Positions 45,606 through 54,983 of a stretch of DNA of 64,000 nt are shown one piece after another; the stretch's first letter is position 1, and each line of letters starts with the position of its first letter. A program made the position numbers and the translations under genes. A model generated the notes under the pieces. That model did not search any database and had not been told where the DNA came from. It worked only from the letters and a program-made list of their open reading frames with translations. This DNA is from Campylobacter fetus subsp. fetus (GTDB taxonomy: Bacteria; Campylobacterota; Campylobacteria; Campylobacterales; Campylobacteraceae): positions 1,302,001 to 1,366,000 of the forward strand of contig NZ_LS483431.1 in NCBI RefSeq assembly GCF_900475935.1, in the 5' to 3' direction.

Positions 45606-45844
45606 AGGATATGCACCTCATACATATAGTCATTTTCATCAAGTCCGTATCTAACTGTACGGTGATAGACGCTAAGTCCTCTTTCTTCAAAATATTCTAC
45701 TAAAGCTATCAGCTCTTTGTGCGAATTATCTTTATCGAAATAAAAAATTTTGCCGCCATCTTTGCCTATAGCTGCTTCTATTTTATCTAAACTTATTGTT
45801 TTTGGCTTATTATCAAGTTCTGTTCTGGCTAGCTTTAACTCCAT
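45602..45844 (-). CDS. HP0268-like small nuclease
   Basis: 80 residues that align along their whole length, from memory, with Helicobacter pylori HP0268: MELKLAR at the start, [20 protein letters not shown] in the middle, [12 protein letters not shown] at the end. HP0268 has been described as a nicking DNA nuclease and purine-specific RNase. The gene pair with miaB is also shared with Helicobacter. It overlaps miaB by 4 bases. TATACT at 45877-45882 is a likely -10 box. Confidence 0.8.
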
Positions 45845-45876
45845 TTTCCGTCCTTTTTTACTGTTTTAAGCTGGTG

Positions 45877-45882
45877 AGTATA
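45877..45882 (-). promoter_or_regulatory. -10 box of the HP0268-like/miaB operon
   Basis: TATACT on the minus strand 32 bases before the ATG of the HP0268-like gene. TTTTGA precedes it. Confidence 0.5.
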
Positions 45883-45969
45883 TCAAAATTGCGATAAAAA
45901 TTCGTTTAAATTTGAAAATACCGGAATTTGATAACATTAATTTTAAAGAAAATAAAAGTTAAATTTAGT

Positions 45970-45975
45970 TATAAT
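45970..45975 (+). promoter_or_regulatory. -10 box of nusA
   Basis: TATAAT 70 bases before the nusA ATG, after a T-rich AAATTTAGT stretch. It lies in the divergent gap with the HP0268-like gene. Confidence 0.5.
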
Positions 45976-46045
45976 CAGTCCACTTGCAAATTTTAAATCC
46001 CCAATTTATTATTTTCAAATTTCAGCATAAACAAAAGGGTTTTTT

Positions 46046-47143
46046 ATGGAAAAAATTTCGGATATCATCGAATCTATAGCAAATGAAAAAGGCTTAAATT
46101 TCGAAGATGTAAAAGAGAGAATCATAAGAGCATTCGTAAATGCGGCAAAAAGATTGTACGGATATGAGTGTGAGTATGAAGCTAGTCTTGACCCAAATAC
46201 AAAAGCTATACATTTATATCAAAAAATTTTAGTAGTAGAAGATAGTGACGAGAGACTAGACGAAGAACATTTTATCAGCCTCAAAAAAGCTCACGAATTA
46301 GATGCCACGCTCGAAATAGGTGATAGCTTGAACTATGAACTAAACATTGATGAACTAGGTAGAACCGGAGCCGGGGTACTATCTCGCGAGATAGAATACC
46401 ATATTCAAAGATTGATTGAAGAAAAAATTTATGAAAAATATAACTCTAAAATAAACACATTGGTATTTGGCACCGTTACAAGAGTCGACGCAGAAGAAAA
46501 TACTTTTGTAGAGATTGACGAGATAAGAGCCGTAATGAGTATGAAAAATCGTATAAAAAATGAAAAATTTAAAGTAGGAAATGTAGTAAAAGCAGTCATA
46601 AAAAGTGTTCGTTTAGATAAAAAAGATGGTATAAAAGTGGAACTTTCGCGTACATCACCAAAATTTTTAGAAGCACTTTTAAAAGCAGAAGTTCCAGAGA
46701 TAAAAGATGGAGGCGTTATAATCCAAAATAGTGCTAGGATACCAGGTAAAAAAGCAAAAATCGCACTATTTTCTACAACCCCCAACATAGATGCAGTCGG
46801 AGCTACAGTTGGGATAAAAGGTGTTAGAATAAACGCCGTAAGCAGTGAATTAAACGGAGAAAATATAGACGCCATAGAGTATAGCAGCGAACCGGCCATA
46901 TTTGTTGCAAGAGCTCTAGCTCCTGCCATAGTAAGCTCGGTAAAAATAGACGATAAAAAAGCCATTGTTTCTTTAGTGCCAGAACAAAAAAGTAAAGCTA
47001 TCGGCGTTAGCGGTATAAATATAAGATTAGCAAGTATGTTAAGCGGATTTGAAATTATACTTCATGAGATCGGCGCTCCTACTCAAGAAGTAAGCAACGA
47101 AGAGGGTTTAAAAAATCTAAAAGCTCTTTTTGGAGATATGTAA
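46046..47143 (+). CDS. nusA: Transcription termination/antitermination factor NusA
   Basis: NusA binds RNA polymerase, promotes pausing and intrinsic termination and joins antitermination complexes. The 365 residues comprise an N-terminal polymerase-binding domain (1-130), an S1 domain (about 132-200, GTVTRVDAEENTFVEI) and two KH domains (about 225-345, with GVKGVRINAVSSELNGE). It lacks the two C-terminal acidic repeats of E. coli NusA, which is normal outside gamma-proteobacteria. It is monocistronic, ending at a strong hairpin. Confidence 0.97.
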   Translation: MEKISDIIESIANEKGLNFEDVKERIIRAFVNAAKRLYGYECEYEASLDPNTKAIHLYQKILVVEDSDERLDEEHFISLKKAHELDATLEIGDSLNYELNIDELGRTGAGVLSREIEYHIQRLIEEKIYEKYNSKINTLVFGTVTRVDAEENTFVEIDEIRAVMSMKNRIKNEKFKVGNVVKAVIKSVRLDKKDGIKVELSRTSPKFLEALLKAEVPEIKDGGVIIQNSARIPGKKAKIALFSTTPNIDAVGATVGIKGVRINAVSSELNGENIDAIEYSSEPAIFVARALAPAIVSSVKIDDKKAIVSLVPEQKSKAIGVSGINIRLASMLSGFEIILHEIGAPTQEVSNEEGLKNLKALFGDM

Positions 47144-47156
47144 TTTAAATACAAAT

Positions 47157-47185
47157 AAAAGCTGCGTGATCGCCGTGCAGCTTTT
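47157..47185. terminator. Bidirectional terminator between nusA and pglD
   Basis: A perfect 9-bp stem AAAAGCTGC / GCAGCTTTT with an 11-base loop. The A-run on one side and T-run on the other serve both converging transcripts. Confidence 0.85.
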
Positions 47186-47197
47186 AAATTTAAAAAA

Positions 47198-47776
47198 CTA
47201 TTTTGAAACTACCTTACACGGATTTCCGTATGCTTTATCTCCGATTAAAATATCTTTTACAATTACGCTTCCCGCGCCTATCATAATGTCGTTTTTTATT
47301 TTGACGCCTTGTATCGCACAGCTTCCTATTCCTATCCAGCTAAACTTCCCTACGCTTACGTTTCCGGCCAAAGAAACTCCCGGGCATATATGAGCAAATT
47401 CGCCTATAAAACAGTCATGATCTATTATCGCGCCTGAGTTTATTATAACTCCATCTTCTAATATAACGTTCGCATTTACTACTGCGTTTGCCATTACTAC
47501 GATACCTTTTCCGAATTTAGCGCTTTGAGAGATAGCGGCGCTTGGATGGATTAAATTTACTACGTTAAATCCATTTTGTAAAACCATTGTTTGTAATTTA
47601 TGTCTTATTCTAGCATTGCCTATGGCTATTATTATATCATGCTTTGGGAGTTCTTTTTTAAATTTAAACTCGCTTGCGTCGTCTAAAAAAATGATCTCGC
47701 CATAGCCATTTAACTTTGCTATTTCAGAAACTACCTTGCCATGTCCACTATGACCGTAAATATAAATTTTTTTCAT
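47198..47776 (-). CDS. pglD: UDP-4-amino-GlcNAc acetyltransferase PglD
   Basis: It acetylates the C4 amino group to complete UDP-diNAc-bacillosamine. The 192-residue protein has an N-terminal Rossmann-like domain (MKKIYIYGHSGHGKVVSEIA) and a left-handed beta-helix of hexapeptide repeats from about residue 80. The catalytic His is in SGAIIDHDCFIGEF (near 125). It is the last gene of the pgl assembly operon. Confidence 0.96.
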   Translation of the reverse strand: MKKIYIYGHSGHGKVVSEIAKLNGYGEIIFLDDASEFKFKKELPKHDIIIAIGNARIRHKLQTMVLQNGFNVVNLIHPSAAISQSAKFGKGIVVMANAVVNANVILEDGVIINSGAIIDHDCFIGEFAHICPGVSLAGNVSVGKFSWIGIGSCAIQGVKIKNDIMIGAGSVIVKDILIGDKAYGNPCKVVSK

Positions 47777-47784
47777 ATTTCAAC

Positions 47785-48390
47785 CTAATTATTTCCGTTG
47801 AACTCTTCAGTAGTAACCATACCTTCTTTACTTATACCATCTTTTTTAATAACTTTTTTAACCGTTAAAAACGCTATTTTTACATCCATTAAAAAACTTA
47901 AATTTTTAGCGTAGTAGCTATCATATTCAAACTTTTTCGCCCAGCTAATACCGTTTCTACCGTTTACTTGAGCAAGTCCGGTTATACCTGGCCTTACCGT
48001 GTGTCGAAGCTTTTGTTCATCGTTATAAAGCGGCAAATACTGGATGAGCAAAGGTCTTGGTCCTATAAAACTCATATCACCTTTTAAAACATTAAAAAGC
48101 TGCGGTAGCTCATCTATACTAAGAGATCTTAATTTTTTACCAAATTCGCCCAAACGAAGCTCGTCACTTAGAAGTTTGCCGTTTTCATCTTTTTCATCGC
48201 TCATAGTTCTAAATTTATAAATTTGAAAGATTTTTTCGCCCAGCCCAGGTCTATTTTGAGTGAAAATCACCGGACTTCCTAAACGCTTTTTTATAGCAAA
48301 ATATGCCCATATCATAATAGGGCTCGTTAAAAATATCAAAACCAAAGATCCAAAAAAATCCAAAAAACGTTTAAAAAATGCTCTATACAT
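47785..48390 (-). CDS. pglC: Undecaprenyl phosphate diNAc-bacillosamine phosphotransferase PglC
   Basis: A monotopic phosphoglycosyl transferase that loads the first sugar phosphate onto undecaprenyl phosphate. The 201 residues have one re-entrant N-terminal helix (about 11-31). The bacterial sugar transferase signature includes [15 protein letters not shown] (catalytic Asp-Glu), [27 protein letters not shown] split over the active site, and [14 protein letters not shown]. It overlaps pglA by 8 bases. Confidence 0.96.
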   Translation of the reverse strand: MYRAFFKRFLDFFGSLVLIFLTSPIMIWAYFAIKKRLGSPVIFTQNRPGLGEKIFQIYKFRTMSDEKDENGKLLSDELRLGEFGKKLRSLSIDELPQLFNVLKGDMSFIGPRPLLIQYLPLYNDEQKLRHTVRPGITGLAQVNGRNGISWAKKFEYDSYYAKNLSFLMDVKIAFLTVKKVIKKDGISKEGMVTTEEFNGNN

Positions 48391-49495
48391 CTATAAATTC
48401 CTTATAAACTTCGAGATATTGTTTAGTTATTATATGTTCATCATAATTTTCTAAGACTAAATTTCGACCGTTTTTCCCCATCTTTTTTACAAGATGTTCG
48501 TTATCTAAAAGAGTTTCTATCTTACTAGCTAAATCTTTTGAGTCTTTTACTTTGCAAATCAGTCCGTTTACTCCGTCTTTTACAGCCTCCAAACATCCAT
48601 CGCATCCGCTTACCACACAAGCCTTTTCCATACTCATAGCTTCTAAAACAGTTCTTGGAAATCCCTCTTTATAGCTAGGTAATACATAGATATATGATCC
48701 TTTTAAAATCTCTCTTATCCTATCACTCCACTTTATCCATGTTACATTTTGATTTTGTAAAAATAAACTACTAGCGCTACTAGCATTTCCCTCATAAGTA
48801 TCTCCTACAAATACAAATTTGCAATCATCTCTACTACTAAGTAGATCGGCTGCCTCGTAAAATTCTCTTATACCTTTATCAAAAAGCGCTCTTCCAACCA
48901 TCAAAACTACTTTTTTTTGACCAAACTCTTGAGCGCTAACTATACTTGGATCAAACTCGTTAGCATCGATTCCTACGCTTTTTATGCGTCTTACTTTTGA
49001 AGAGTCTATAATTCCTTTTTTTAACATATAATCAGGATCGGCGTCATTAACAAATATACAAGCATCGCTTATACTAAACGCATGTTTATATAACATTTCT
49101 ATAACATTTCTTACGACTATAGTCTTTATATCACTTTTTGTGTAGAAGCTGCCCATTCCTTCTACTAAATTTAAAATATGCCTGATACCGGCTTTTTGAG
49201 CAGCAAACGTACCAAAAACATTTGATTTATGAGCTGCAGTTTGAATCATATCTAAATTTAAAGGCTTTAAGATATTTGCAAGATCTTTTGTGTCTTTTAA
49301 AACCCTAAAAGGATTTAAACTAGCTTTATCAAGATCATAAATTACAGTTTGAAACTCGCTGCTTATTTTATTTATATATCTACCATTTGGAACAATAGCA
49401 AAAACTTTATGTCCTCTGTCCCTTAAAGCTCGCATTATAGGAGCTCTAAAATAATAAATACTCAAATCCGAATGTGATAAAAAACCTATTTTCAT
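48383..49495 (-). CDS. pglA: N-acetylgalactosaminyltransferase PglA
   Basis: A GT4 glycosyltransferase adding the second sugar to the lipid-linked bacillosamine. The 370 residues start [19 protein letters not shown]. The C-terminal Rossmann domain includes [46 protein letters not shown] (split EX7E motif) and [11 protein letters not shown]. The position between pglC and pglB matches C. jejuni. Confidence 0.93.
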   Translation of the reverse strand: MKIGFLSHSDLSIYYFRAPIMRALRDRGHKVFAIVPNGRYINKISSEFQTVIYDLDKASLNPFRVLKDTKDLANILKPLNLDMIQTAAHKSNVFGTFAAQKAGIRHILNLVEGMGSFYTKSDIKTIVVRNVIEMLYKHAFSISDACIFVNDADPDYMLKKGIIDSSKVRRIKSVGIDANEFDPSIVSAQEFGQKKVVLMVGRALFDKGIREFYEAADLLSSRDDCKFVFVGDTYEGNASSASSLFLQNQNVTWIKWSDRIREILKGSYIYVLPSYKEGFPRTVLEAMSMEKACVVSGCDGCLEAVKDGVNGLICKVKDSKDLASKIETLLDNEHLVKKMGKNGRNLVLENYDEHIITKQYLEVYKEFIDV

Positions 49496-49499
49496 AATA

Positions 49500-51776
49500 T
49501 TATCTCTTTAGTTTATACACCTTAGCGCTTGGATCTAATATAATAGGCTCGTAGTCCGAACCTTCGTAATTTTCAAGCACAAACAGCTGAATATAAGTTG
49601 AATTAAACATCTCCTTGTCCATAATAAGAAATCTGCCATAATCAACCATATAAACTACGTAGAAGCCGCCGTTATCATCTATATGATGAATTTGTTTTTC
49701 TAAATTCATATTTTTATCGTATTTTGTCTCTATATAGCTATTTACTCTAAATGTTTTTCCGCTAAAAGATATCTTTGTTCCATCATTTGCTATGGTTATA
49801 CCTTCGCTTAGTACGACTCCATCGCCGCCTTGAGCAAATGAAGTAGATACTATGAAAAATGCGTCTCTAAACTCTTTGGCAGTTACTAAATCCAACCTAG
49901 AAAATTTAGTCACGACAGGAAAAATGCCCATCATTCTATCTGGAAGATAGTAATAAATATCTCTAGTTTTTTCAGGAAGAGTAAAATTTTGATCATTTAA
50001 ACTAGCCAAAAAACCATTTACGTCTGAAGCATTATAATCTTTTAGCATCTCATTTAAATTTGAATTAAATTTCTGCTCAAATCCTCTTTCGGTATATTCC
50101 ACCTCAAGTCTCGCCATATTTGCCGAAGAGATAAAAGGTCTGCTAAGAGCCCAACTAACGGCAAAATTCTCTCTACCTAGATGCTTTCCTCCATCAATAA
50201 GAGTCTTTGTATCGCTATAATAGCGAATCGCGTAACCATAATCCCACCAAGCTACTACGTAATCCTCGGGGTCTGCGATAGTTTTTAGTTTGTCTAGAAC
50301 CTTAACTTCGCTATTCATAAATACGGTTAGAGGCTTGTATTCATAGATATGTATAAGAGATGGCGTAAGTGCAAATAAACTTAATGGGAATAGAACCATA
50401 GTGGCAATTTCACGCCTAAATTTAAAGTAAAAAAGTATATAAGCAACTACAAAAATAGGAAATAAAAATTTAAATTCATCCAAATATATCCCCTCGTAAA
50501 TTTGCAGTAAAACAAGTAAAATAACAGGTAAAAAGCTAAAAAAAGTTACTGCGTAGAGAGATATTTTTCTATGTTTTTTATCTATTTTTATAAATTTTGA
50601 AATCCAGTTCAAAGCATATCCAAATCCAAAAGCCATCATAGGCACAGCGTAAATAGTAAATCTAAGTCCGCCCTTTAAAGACAAAAACCCAAGACCGATC
50701 ATAGGTAAAGTAACTAAAAATATGCGATATTTAAAACAAAGCAAAACATATCCGATAAGCGCTATTAAAAACACGAAAATATCGCCGCTTATTCTCTGAG
50801 CGAAAAATCTGAAATCTATCATTCCAGACTCCATAATAGTCTGATTTACGTTAAAATACTTAAACATAACGCCATCGCTATCGCTAACGCTTCTAAATAT
50901 GTAAAATTTGAGCTGAAACCAGATAGGATTTAATCCGCCAAAATATATAAAAAACAGCAAAACAGCGGCATACAAAGAGATCATAACTTTTGTATTTATC
51001 AAATTTGGTTTAAATTTAATAAATACAAATAGAGCCAAAATCAAAATCGCCCTTATAAAATACTCAGCCCCGCTAATAGCTAAAATCATAAATAAAACAG
51101 CTTGATAATTTAAGATATTTTTTCTATCGAAAATAATAGTATAAAGTCCAAAAAACAAAGTGATAGCCACATTCAAAGAGAAACTTGATGGATACCACCA
51201 GCTATAAATAAGCATAGAAAATGAAATGATCAAAAACGATTTCAAATCACGCTTTGTATATAATCTCACAATACCCCAAAACGTAAAAATAGGAAGCGAG
51301 ATAATAAGCATATCAGTATCATAATAGCCGGCCATTGTTCTATTGTAATAGCTATTTGCTATACTAGCAAGCAGTGCGGCGATAAATCCGGCTTTAATCT
51401 CACCGATTTCACGCGCCATTAGTATGATAGGAATTACCACAAGACCGCCTAAAAATACACTTAAATATACCATAATGGTTTCTAGAGAAAATGGCGTAAT
51501 CTCGACCAAAAGATATGTTATAGAAGACAGCGGAGTTCCATAAAAGCTAAGATCATTTGGCTGATGAAAGCCAGCTATCATATCTCTAGCGCCCTCAGCG
51601 TACGCATATCCGTCATTTGTACTTATCATAAGTTGGTTGTTCCAAAAAAACTCAGCGTAACCGCTCGCCCAATATATCCACTCAAATCTACAAATTACAC
51701 TAAAAATATATGCTAAAATGATCAAAAACAGAGTATTTGATCTAAATATCATAAAAAAATTACCCAAGTTTTTCAT
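49500..51776 (-). CDS. pglB: Oligosaccharyltransferase PglB
   Basis: It transfers the lipid-linked glycan to Asn in D/E-X-N-X-S/T sequons in the periplasm. The 758 residues (C. jejuni: 713) contain about 13 transmembrane helices, the first acidic motif TNDGYAYAEGARD (Asp55), YYDTDM (Asp153 and Asp155), Glu316 in MESGMIDF, and the WWDYG signature at 510-514 in the periplasmic domain. The ATG follows GAGGAAATTT inside the end of pglJ (17-base overlap). Confidence 0.98.
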   Translation of the reverse strand: MKNLGNFFMIFRSNTLFLIILAYIFSVICRFEWIYWASGYAEFFWNNQLMISTNDGYAYAEGARDMIAGFHQPNDLSFYGTPLSSITYLLVEITPFSLETIMVYLSVFLGGLVVIPIILMAREIGEIKAGFIAALLASIANSYYNRTMAGYYDTDMLIISLPIFTFWGIVRLYTKRDLKSFLIISFSMLIYSWWYPSSFSLNVAITLFFGLYTIIFDRKNILNYQAVLFMILAISGAEYFIRAILILALFVFIKFKPNLINTKVMISLYAAVLLFFIYFGGLNPIWFQLKFYIFRSVSDSDGVMFKYFNVNQTIMESGMIDFRFFAQRISGDIFVFLIALIGYVLLCFKYRIFLVTLPMIGLGFLSLKGGLRFTIYAVPMMAFGFGYALNWISKFIKIDKKHRKISLYAVTFFSFLPVILLVLLQIYEGIYLDEFKFLFPIFVVAYILFYFKFRREIATMVLFPLSLFALTPSLIHIYEYKPLTVFMNSEVKVLDKLKTIADPEDYVVAWWDYGYAIRYYSDTKTLIDGGKHLGRENFAVSWALSRPFISSANMARLEVEYTERGFEQKFNSNLNEMLKDYNASDVNGFLASLNDQNFTLPEKTRDIYYYLPDRMMGIFPVVTKFSRLDLVTAKEFRDAFFIVSTSFAQGGDGVVLSEGITIANDGTKISFSGKTFRVNSYIETKYDKNMNLEKQIHHIDDNGGFYVVYMVDYGRFLIMDKEMFNSTYIQLFVLENYEGSDYEPIILDPSAKVYKLKR

Positions 51777-52881
51777 AAATTTCCTCTAAATCTTTTATAA
51801 GTTCATCTGCGATTTTTCTTTTATCAAAAAATGAAGCTCTTATAATAGCGTTTTTTTCATAAATTTTCACCCAATCTGGCTCATCTAAAGCTTTTTGCAT
51901 AGCTTTAGTTGTAGCAATTTCATCATTTACCTGAACCAAAACTCCCCATTTGTCATCACCTAAAAGCTCTCTTGCGCCACTTTTATGCTCACTTGAAATA
52001 ACTAGTTTAGAGCAAGCAAGAGCTTCTATAAGAGCATTTGAAAAACCTTCAAAAAGGCTAACGAAAACAAAAGCATAGCATTTTGACATATATTTATACG
52101 GATTATTATCAAATCCTAAAAGCTTTACCCTACCTTCTAAATTTAACTCATTTATAACACCTTGCAAATGTTCTTTTAAAACTCCCTCGCCTAATATCAA
52201 AAGATTTTTATCGCAATTTTTTAAATTTGCATAAGATCTTATCAAAAGCTCATGATTTTTACCGCTATCAAGTCTTCCTACACTTAGAAAAAAAGGTTCT
52301 TTTTCATCTATTAAATCTCTGCTTTTTTCTCTTATCTCATCTAAATTTAAAGCATTATAAAGAACGCGCATTTTTTTTGGATCTATATCGAAATTATCTC
52401 TTAAATCATTTAAATTTCCAATACTATTTGGATATATAAAATCAGCTTTTGGATAAAGTTTTTTAAGCAAAAATTTACTTATTTTCGACTTCAAACTAGA
52501 ATCTTTATAAAGCACGCTAGGAGTTGAACATTCATTTAGTATGAGCGGCTTTTTATCTCCGAAAATACGGGCAAATCCAGCAATATAGCAAGGTCTATTC
52601 ATCCAGACAAAATGCAAATCTATACCGAGATTTTGGCAAAGTTTTTTATATTTTAGCCCTAAAAATGGAAGTTTGATAAGTTTCCAAAGTCCATTTTCAA
52701 ACGGTTCTGAGCTTTCAAGATAATGAATTTTTACATCTTTTGGAATCTCGTAAAATATCCTATCGTTCATAAGGATCAAATGCACCTCATACGAATTTAT
52801 AAGCTCAGTCAAAAGGTTGCTTACAACCCTCTCGGCTCCACCGCCCGCCATAGAATATATAAAAACACTTAACTTTTTCAT
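51760..52881 (-). CDS. pglJ: N-acetylgalactosamine transferase PglJ
   Basis: A GT4 enzyme adding the third sugar of the N-glycan. About 373 residues start MKKLSVFIYSMAGGGAERVVS. The C-terminal part includes SVGRLDSGKNHELLI and VFVSLFEGFSNALIEALACSKLVISS. The start at 52881 overlaps the stop of the upstream glycosyltransferase (ATGA). An ATG three codons earlier is possible but lacks that coupling. Confidence 0.88.
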   Translation of the reverse strand: MKKLSVFIYSMAGGGAERVVSNLLTELINSYEVHLILMNDRIFYEIPKDVKIHYLESSEPFENGLWKLIKLPFLGLKYKKLCQNLGIDLHFVWMNRPCYIAGFARIFGDKKPLILNECSTPSVLYKDSSLKSKISKFLLKKLYPKADFIYPNSIGNLNDLRDNFDIDPKKMRVLYNALNLDEIREKSRDLIDEKEPFFLSVGRLDSGKNHELLIRSYANLKNCDKNLLILGEGVLKEHLQGVINELNLEGRVKLLGFDNNPYKYMSKCYAFVFVSLFEGFSNALIEALACSKLVISSEHKSGARELLGDDKWGVLVQVNDEIATTKAMQKALDEPDWVKIYEKNAIIRASFFDKRKIADELIKDLEEIYEKLG

Positions 52882-53918
52882 TGTTCGCACTCTTTTATAA
52901 ATTTATACCATTTATCTATGATATTTTCTATCTCGAATTTCGATTTTTTTAAATTTGCGTTTTGTACTAAATTTTGACACATTCCATCATTTTTTAAAAG
53001 TTTTTCAAGAGTTATTGCGTAACTCTCAGCGCTAAAATCCTCGCTTATAAGTCCGTCAAATCCATCTTTTATAAGCTCTTTTGCACCGCTTGTAGGGGTG
53101 GATACTCTTGCACACTCGTAAAATAAAGCCTCTATAAGAACATTTCCAAATCCCTCGTTCATGCTAGGCAAAGCTAGAATTTTTGCTCTTTCATACAAAC
53201 TGCCTATATCTTTTTGATGACCCACAAAATTTATTTTTAAATTTAAATTTATAGCTAGATTTTGAAGGCTATTTTCCAAACTACCATTACCGGCTATAAT
53301 AATATCCCATTTATCAAGTATATTTTTATCTATGAGACTTAAAGCTTTAAAATAATTTTCATATCCTTTCACTGTTTCTAATCTACCAACACTTAAAATT
53401 ATACTTTCTTTATAGTATTTAGTATTTTTTGGCTTATGAAAGATCGGATTATGCATTATAGCTCTATTTTTTACAAATTTATAATACTCAAAATCCTCTT
53501 TAGTAAGAACGGTTAATCCACTTGCAAATCTATAACTAAAATCCCTTATAAAGCGCCAAATTTTAGACTTTAAAAGTGTATGGCTAACATGCTCGGTTAT
53601 TATCAACGTACGAGACATAAACATAGTTGATATTATTAAATTTATATTTGTTTGATCCATAAAACTTATGATAAGATCTGGTTTTTTACTTTTTATAAAA
53701 TTTCTAATAGTAAAAAACTTTTTAAATTTAGATAATATTGTAGTATTATGATATATATTTAAATGAGTTGTCTTAACTAAAAATTCATAGTGTTTTTTAT
53801 CTTCTTCAAAGTAGACTACTTCTACACTATGTTTTTTACTAAACTCACTACTTAAAACTTGCAATACTCGCTCAGCTCCACCGTTTCTAAGAGCTGAAAT
53901 AAAAAAGATTATATTCAA
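52878..53918 (-). CDS. PglH-like glycosyltransferase (second tandem copy)
   Basis: About 346 residues of the GT4 family: NIIFFISALRNGGAERVLQVL at the N-terminus (MGGAER-type loop), SVGRLETVKGYENYFKAL, and LALPSMNEGFGNVLIEALFYEC at the donor site. I chose the TTG at 53918 because its TTGA overlaps the upstream stop and the start matches family N-termini. An ATG at 53948 would overlap by 34 bases. It occupies the position of pglI in C. jejuni but is PglH-like, not GT2. It shares an 89-bp exact repeat with its neighbour. Confidence 0.85.
   Translation of the reverse strand: MNIIFFISALRNGGAERVLQVLSSEFSKKHSVEVVYFEEDKKHYEFLVKTTHLNIYHNTTILSKFKKFFTIRNFIKSKKPDLIISFMDQTNINLIISTMFMSRTLIITEHVSHTLLKSKIWRFIRDFSYRFASGLTVLTKEDFEYYKFVKNRAIMHNPIFHKPKNTKYYKESIILSVGRLETVKGYENYFKALSLIDKNILDKWDIIIAGNGSLENSLQNLAINLNLKINFVGHQKDIGSLYERAKILALPSMNEGFGNVLIEALFYECARVSTPTSGAKELIKDGFDGLISEDFSAESYAITLEKLLKNDGMCQNLVQNANLKKSKFEIENIIDKWYKFIKECEQ
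53021..53109 (-). repeat. 89-bp direct repeat, copy A
   Basis: Identical over 89 bases to 54049-54137, in the same orientation and 1028 bases away. It encodes STPTSGAKELIKDGFDGL and the following residues of the donor-site end of both glycosyltransferases. Confidence 0.95.
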
Positions 53919-54967
53919 TTTGCTGCTTCTTTTATCAAATTCAACCACCTATTATATATATTTTTTATCTCAAATTCACTTTGTCTTAATTTCGCATTTT
54001 CGACTAAACTATCACAGCCGCTAAGAGACATTTTTATCTTTTTAGACAAACTCTCAGCGCTAAAATCCTCGCTTATAAGTCCGTCAAATCCATCTTTTAT
54101 AAGCTCTTTTGCACCGCTTGTAGGGGTGGATACTCTTAAAATATTATAAAAAATCGCCTCTATAAAAGCATTGCCCAAACCCTCACTCCTAGAACTTAAA
54201 ACTAAAATCTTAGCTTTTTTATAGTAATTAGATATATTATTTACCATACCGCAAAATTCTATATTTAAATTTCTATTTTTTGCTAAATTTTTTAAATTTA
54301 AAATCTCATCTCCATCTCCCAAAACAAGAATTTTCCAATCTTTTAATTCATATTTTATAAGACTTAAAGCTTCTAAAAAAACATCGCACCCTTTAGCTTT
54401 TATAAGTCTTCCTACAAAAATAATTATATTTTCTTTTTCAGGCTTACTTGCGTCTATATCTACATTAAAAAACATTGGATTATATATTACGGATCTATTT
54501 TTTACAAATTTATAATACTCAAAATCCTCTTTTGTAAGCACTGAAAGTCCATCTGCAAATGGATATATAAAGCGCTTTAAAACTCTCCATTTAAAACTTA
54601 AAAATTTATGATAACTATGCTCAGAGATGATTATTTTGGTCTTCAGAAAAAGAGCTGCAAGCAAAACAAGTAAATTCGTACTATCCATAAAAGATATCAC
54701 GCAGTCAAACTCACCATTTTTTATAAGCTTTCTAATCGTAAAAATCTTGCTAAAACGCTTTTTAAAATTCCCAAAAAATCCACAATCCCCAGTACCTAAA
54801 TCAAGACTTAAAAGTTTTACTTTATCATGCATCTCATAAAAAGGTTTTTCATTATCAAACCTAGCTAAGCTAACATCATTACCAATGGCAAACTCGCTAG
54901 CAAGCAGACTAGCCACTCTTTCGGCGCCGCCTGCTCTAAGAGTTGAGATGATAAATAAAACTTTCAT
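53915..54967 (-). CDS. pglH: PglH-like glycosyltransferase (first tandem copy)
   Basis: 350 residues of the GT4 family. It has VLFIISTLRAGGAERVASLL at the N-terminus, the FTIRKLIKNGEFDCVISFMD stretch shared with C. jejuni PglH, FVGRLIKAKGCDVFLEAL, and VLSSRSEGLGNAFIEAIFY. C. jejuni PglH adds three GalNAc residues processively. Whether this copy does the same is unknown. It lies 16 bases after the flippase gene and overlaps the next transferase by TTGA. Confidence 0.82.
   Translation of the reverse strand: MKVLFIISTLRAGGAERVASLLASEFAIGNDVSLARFDNEKPFYEMHDKVKLLSLDLGTGDCGFFGNFKKRFSKIFTIRKLIKNGEFDCVISFMDSTNLLVLLAALFLKTKIIISEHSYHKFLSFKWRVLKRFIYPFADGLSVLTKEDFEYYKFVKNRSVIYNPMFFNVDIDASKPEKENIIIFVGRLIKAKGCDVFLEALSLIKYELKDWKILVLGDGDEILNLKNLAKNRNLNIEFCGMVNNISNYYKKAKILVLSSRSEGLGNAFIEAIFYNILRVSTPTSGAKELIKDGFDGLISEDFSAESLSKKIKMSLSGCDSLVENAKLRQSEFEIKNIYNRWLNLIKEAAN
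54049..54137 (-). repeat. 89-bp direct repeat, copy B
   Basis: Exact match to 53021-53109. A second shared stretch of about 40 bases (VKNRS/A region, near 53470-53510 and 54490-54530) also supports a recent common origin of the two genes. Confidence 0.95.
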
Positions 54968-54983
54968 TAAAATCCTTGATTGC

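Noticed and set aside
46429-46965. A 178-codon open frame antisense to nusA, and similar long antisense frames in serS, ftsH, leuA and pglF
   Set aside because: They have Ser/Thr/Phe-rich shadow composition, lie wholly inside well-identified genes, and have no ribosome site or family motif.
53021-54137. The 89-bp direct repeats as ends of a mobile element
   Set aside because: No transposase lies between them. Both copies are in-frame coding sequence of homologous genes, so duplication or gene conversion explains them.
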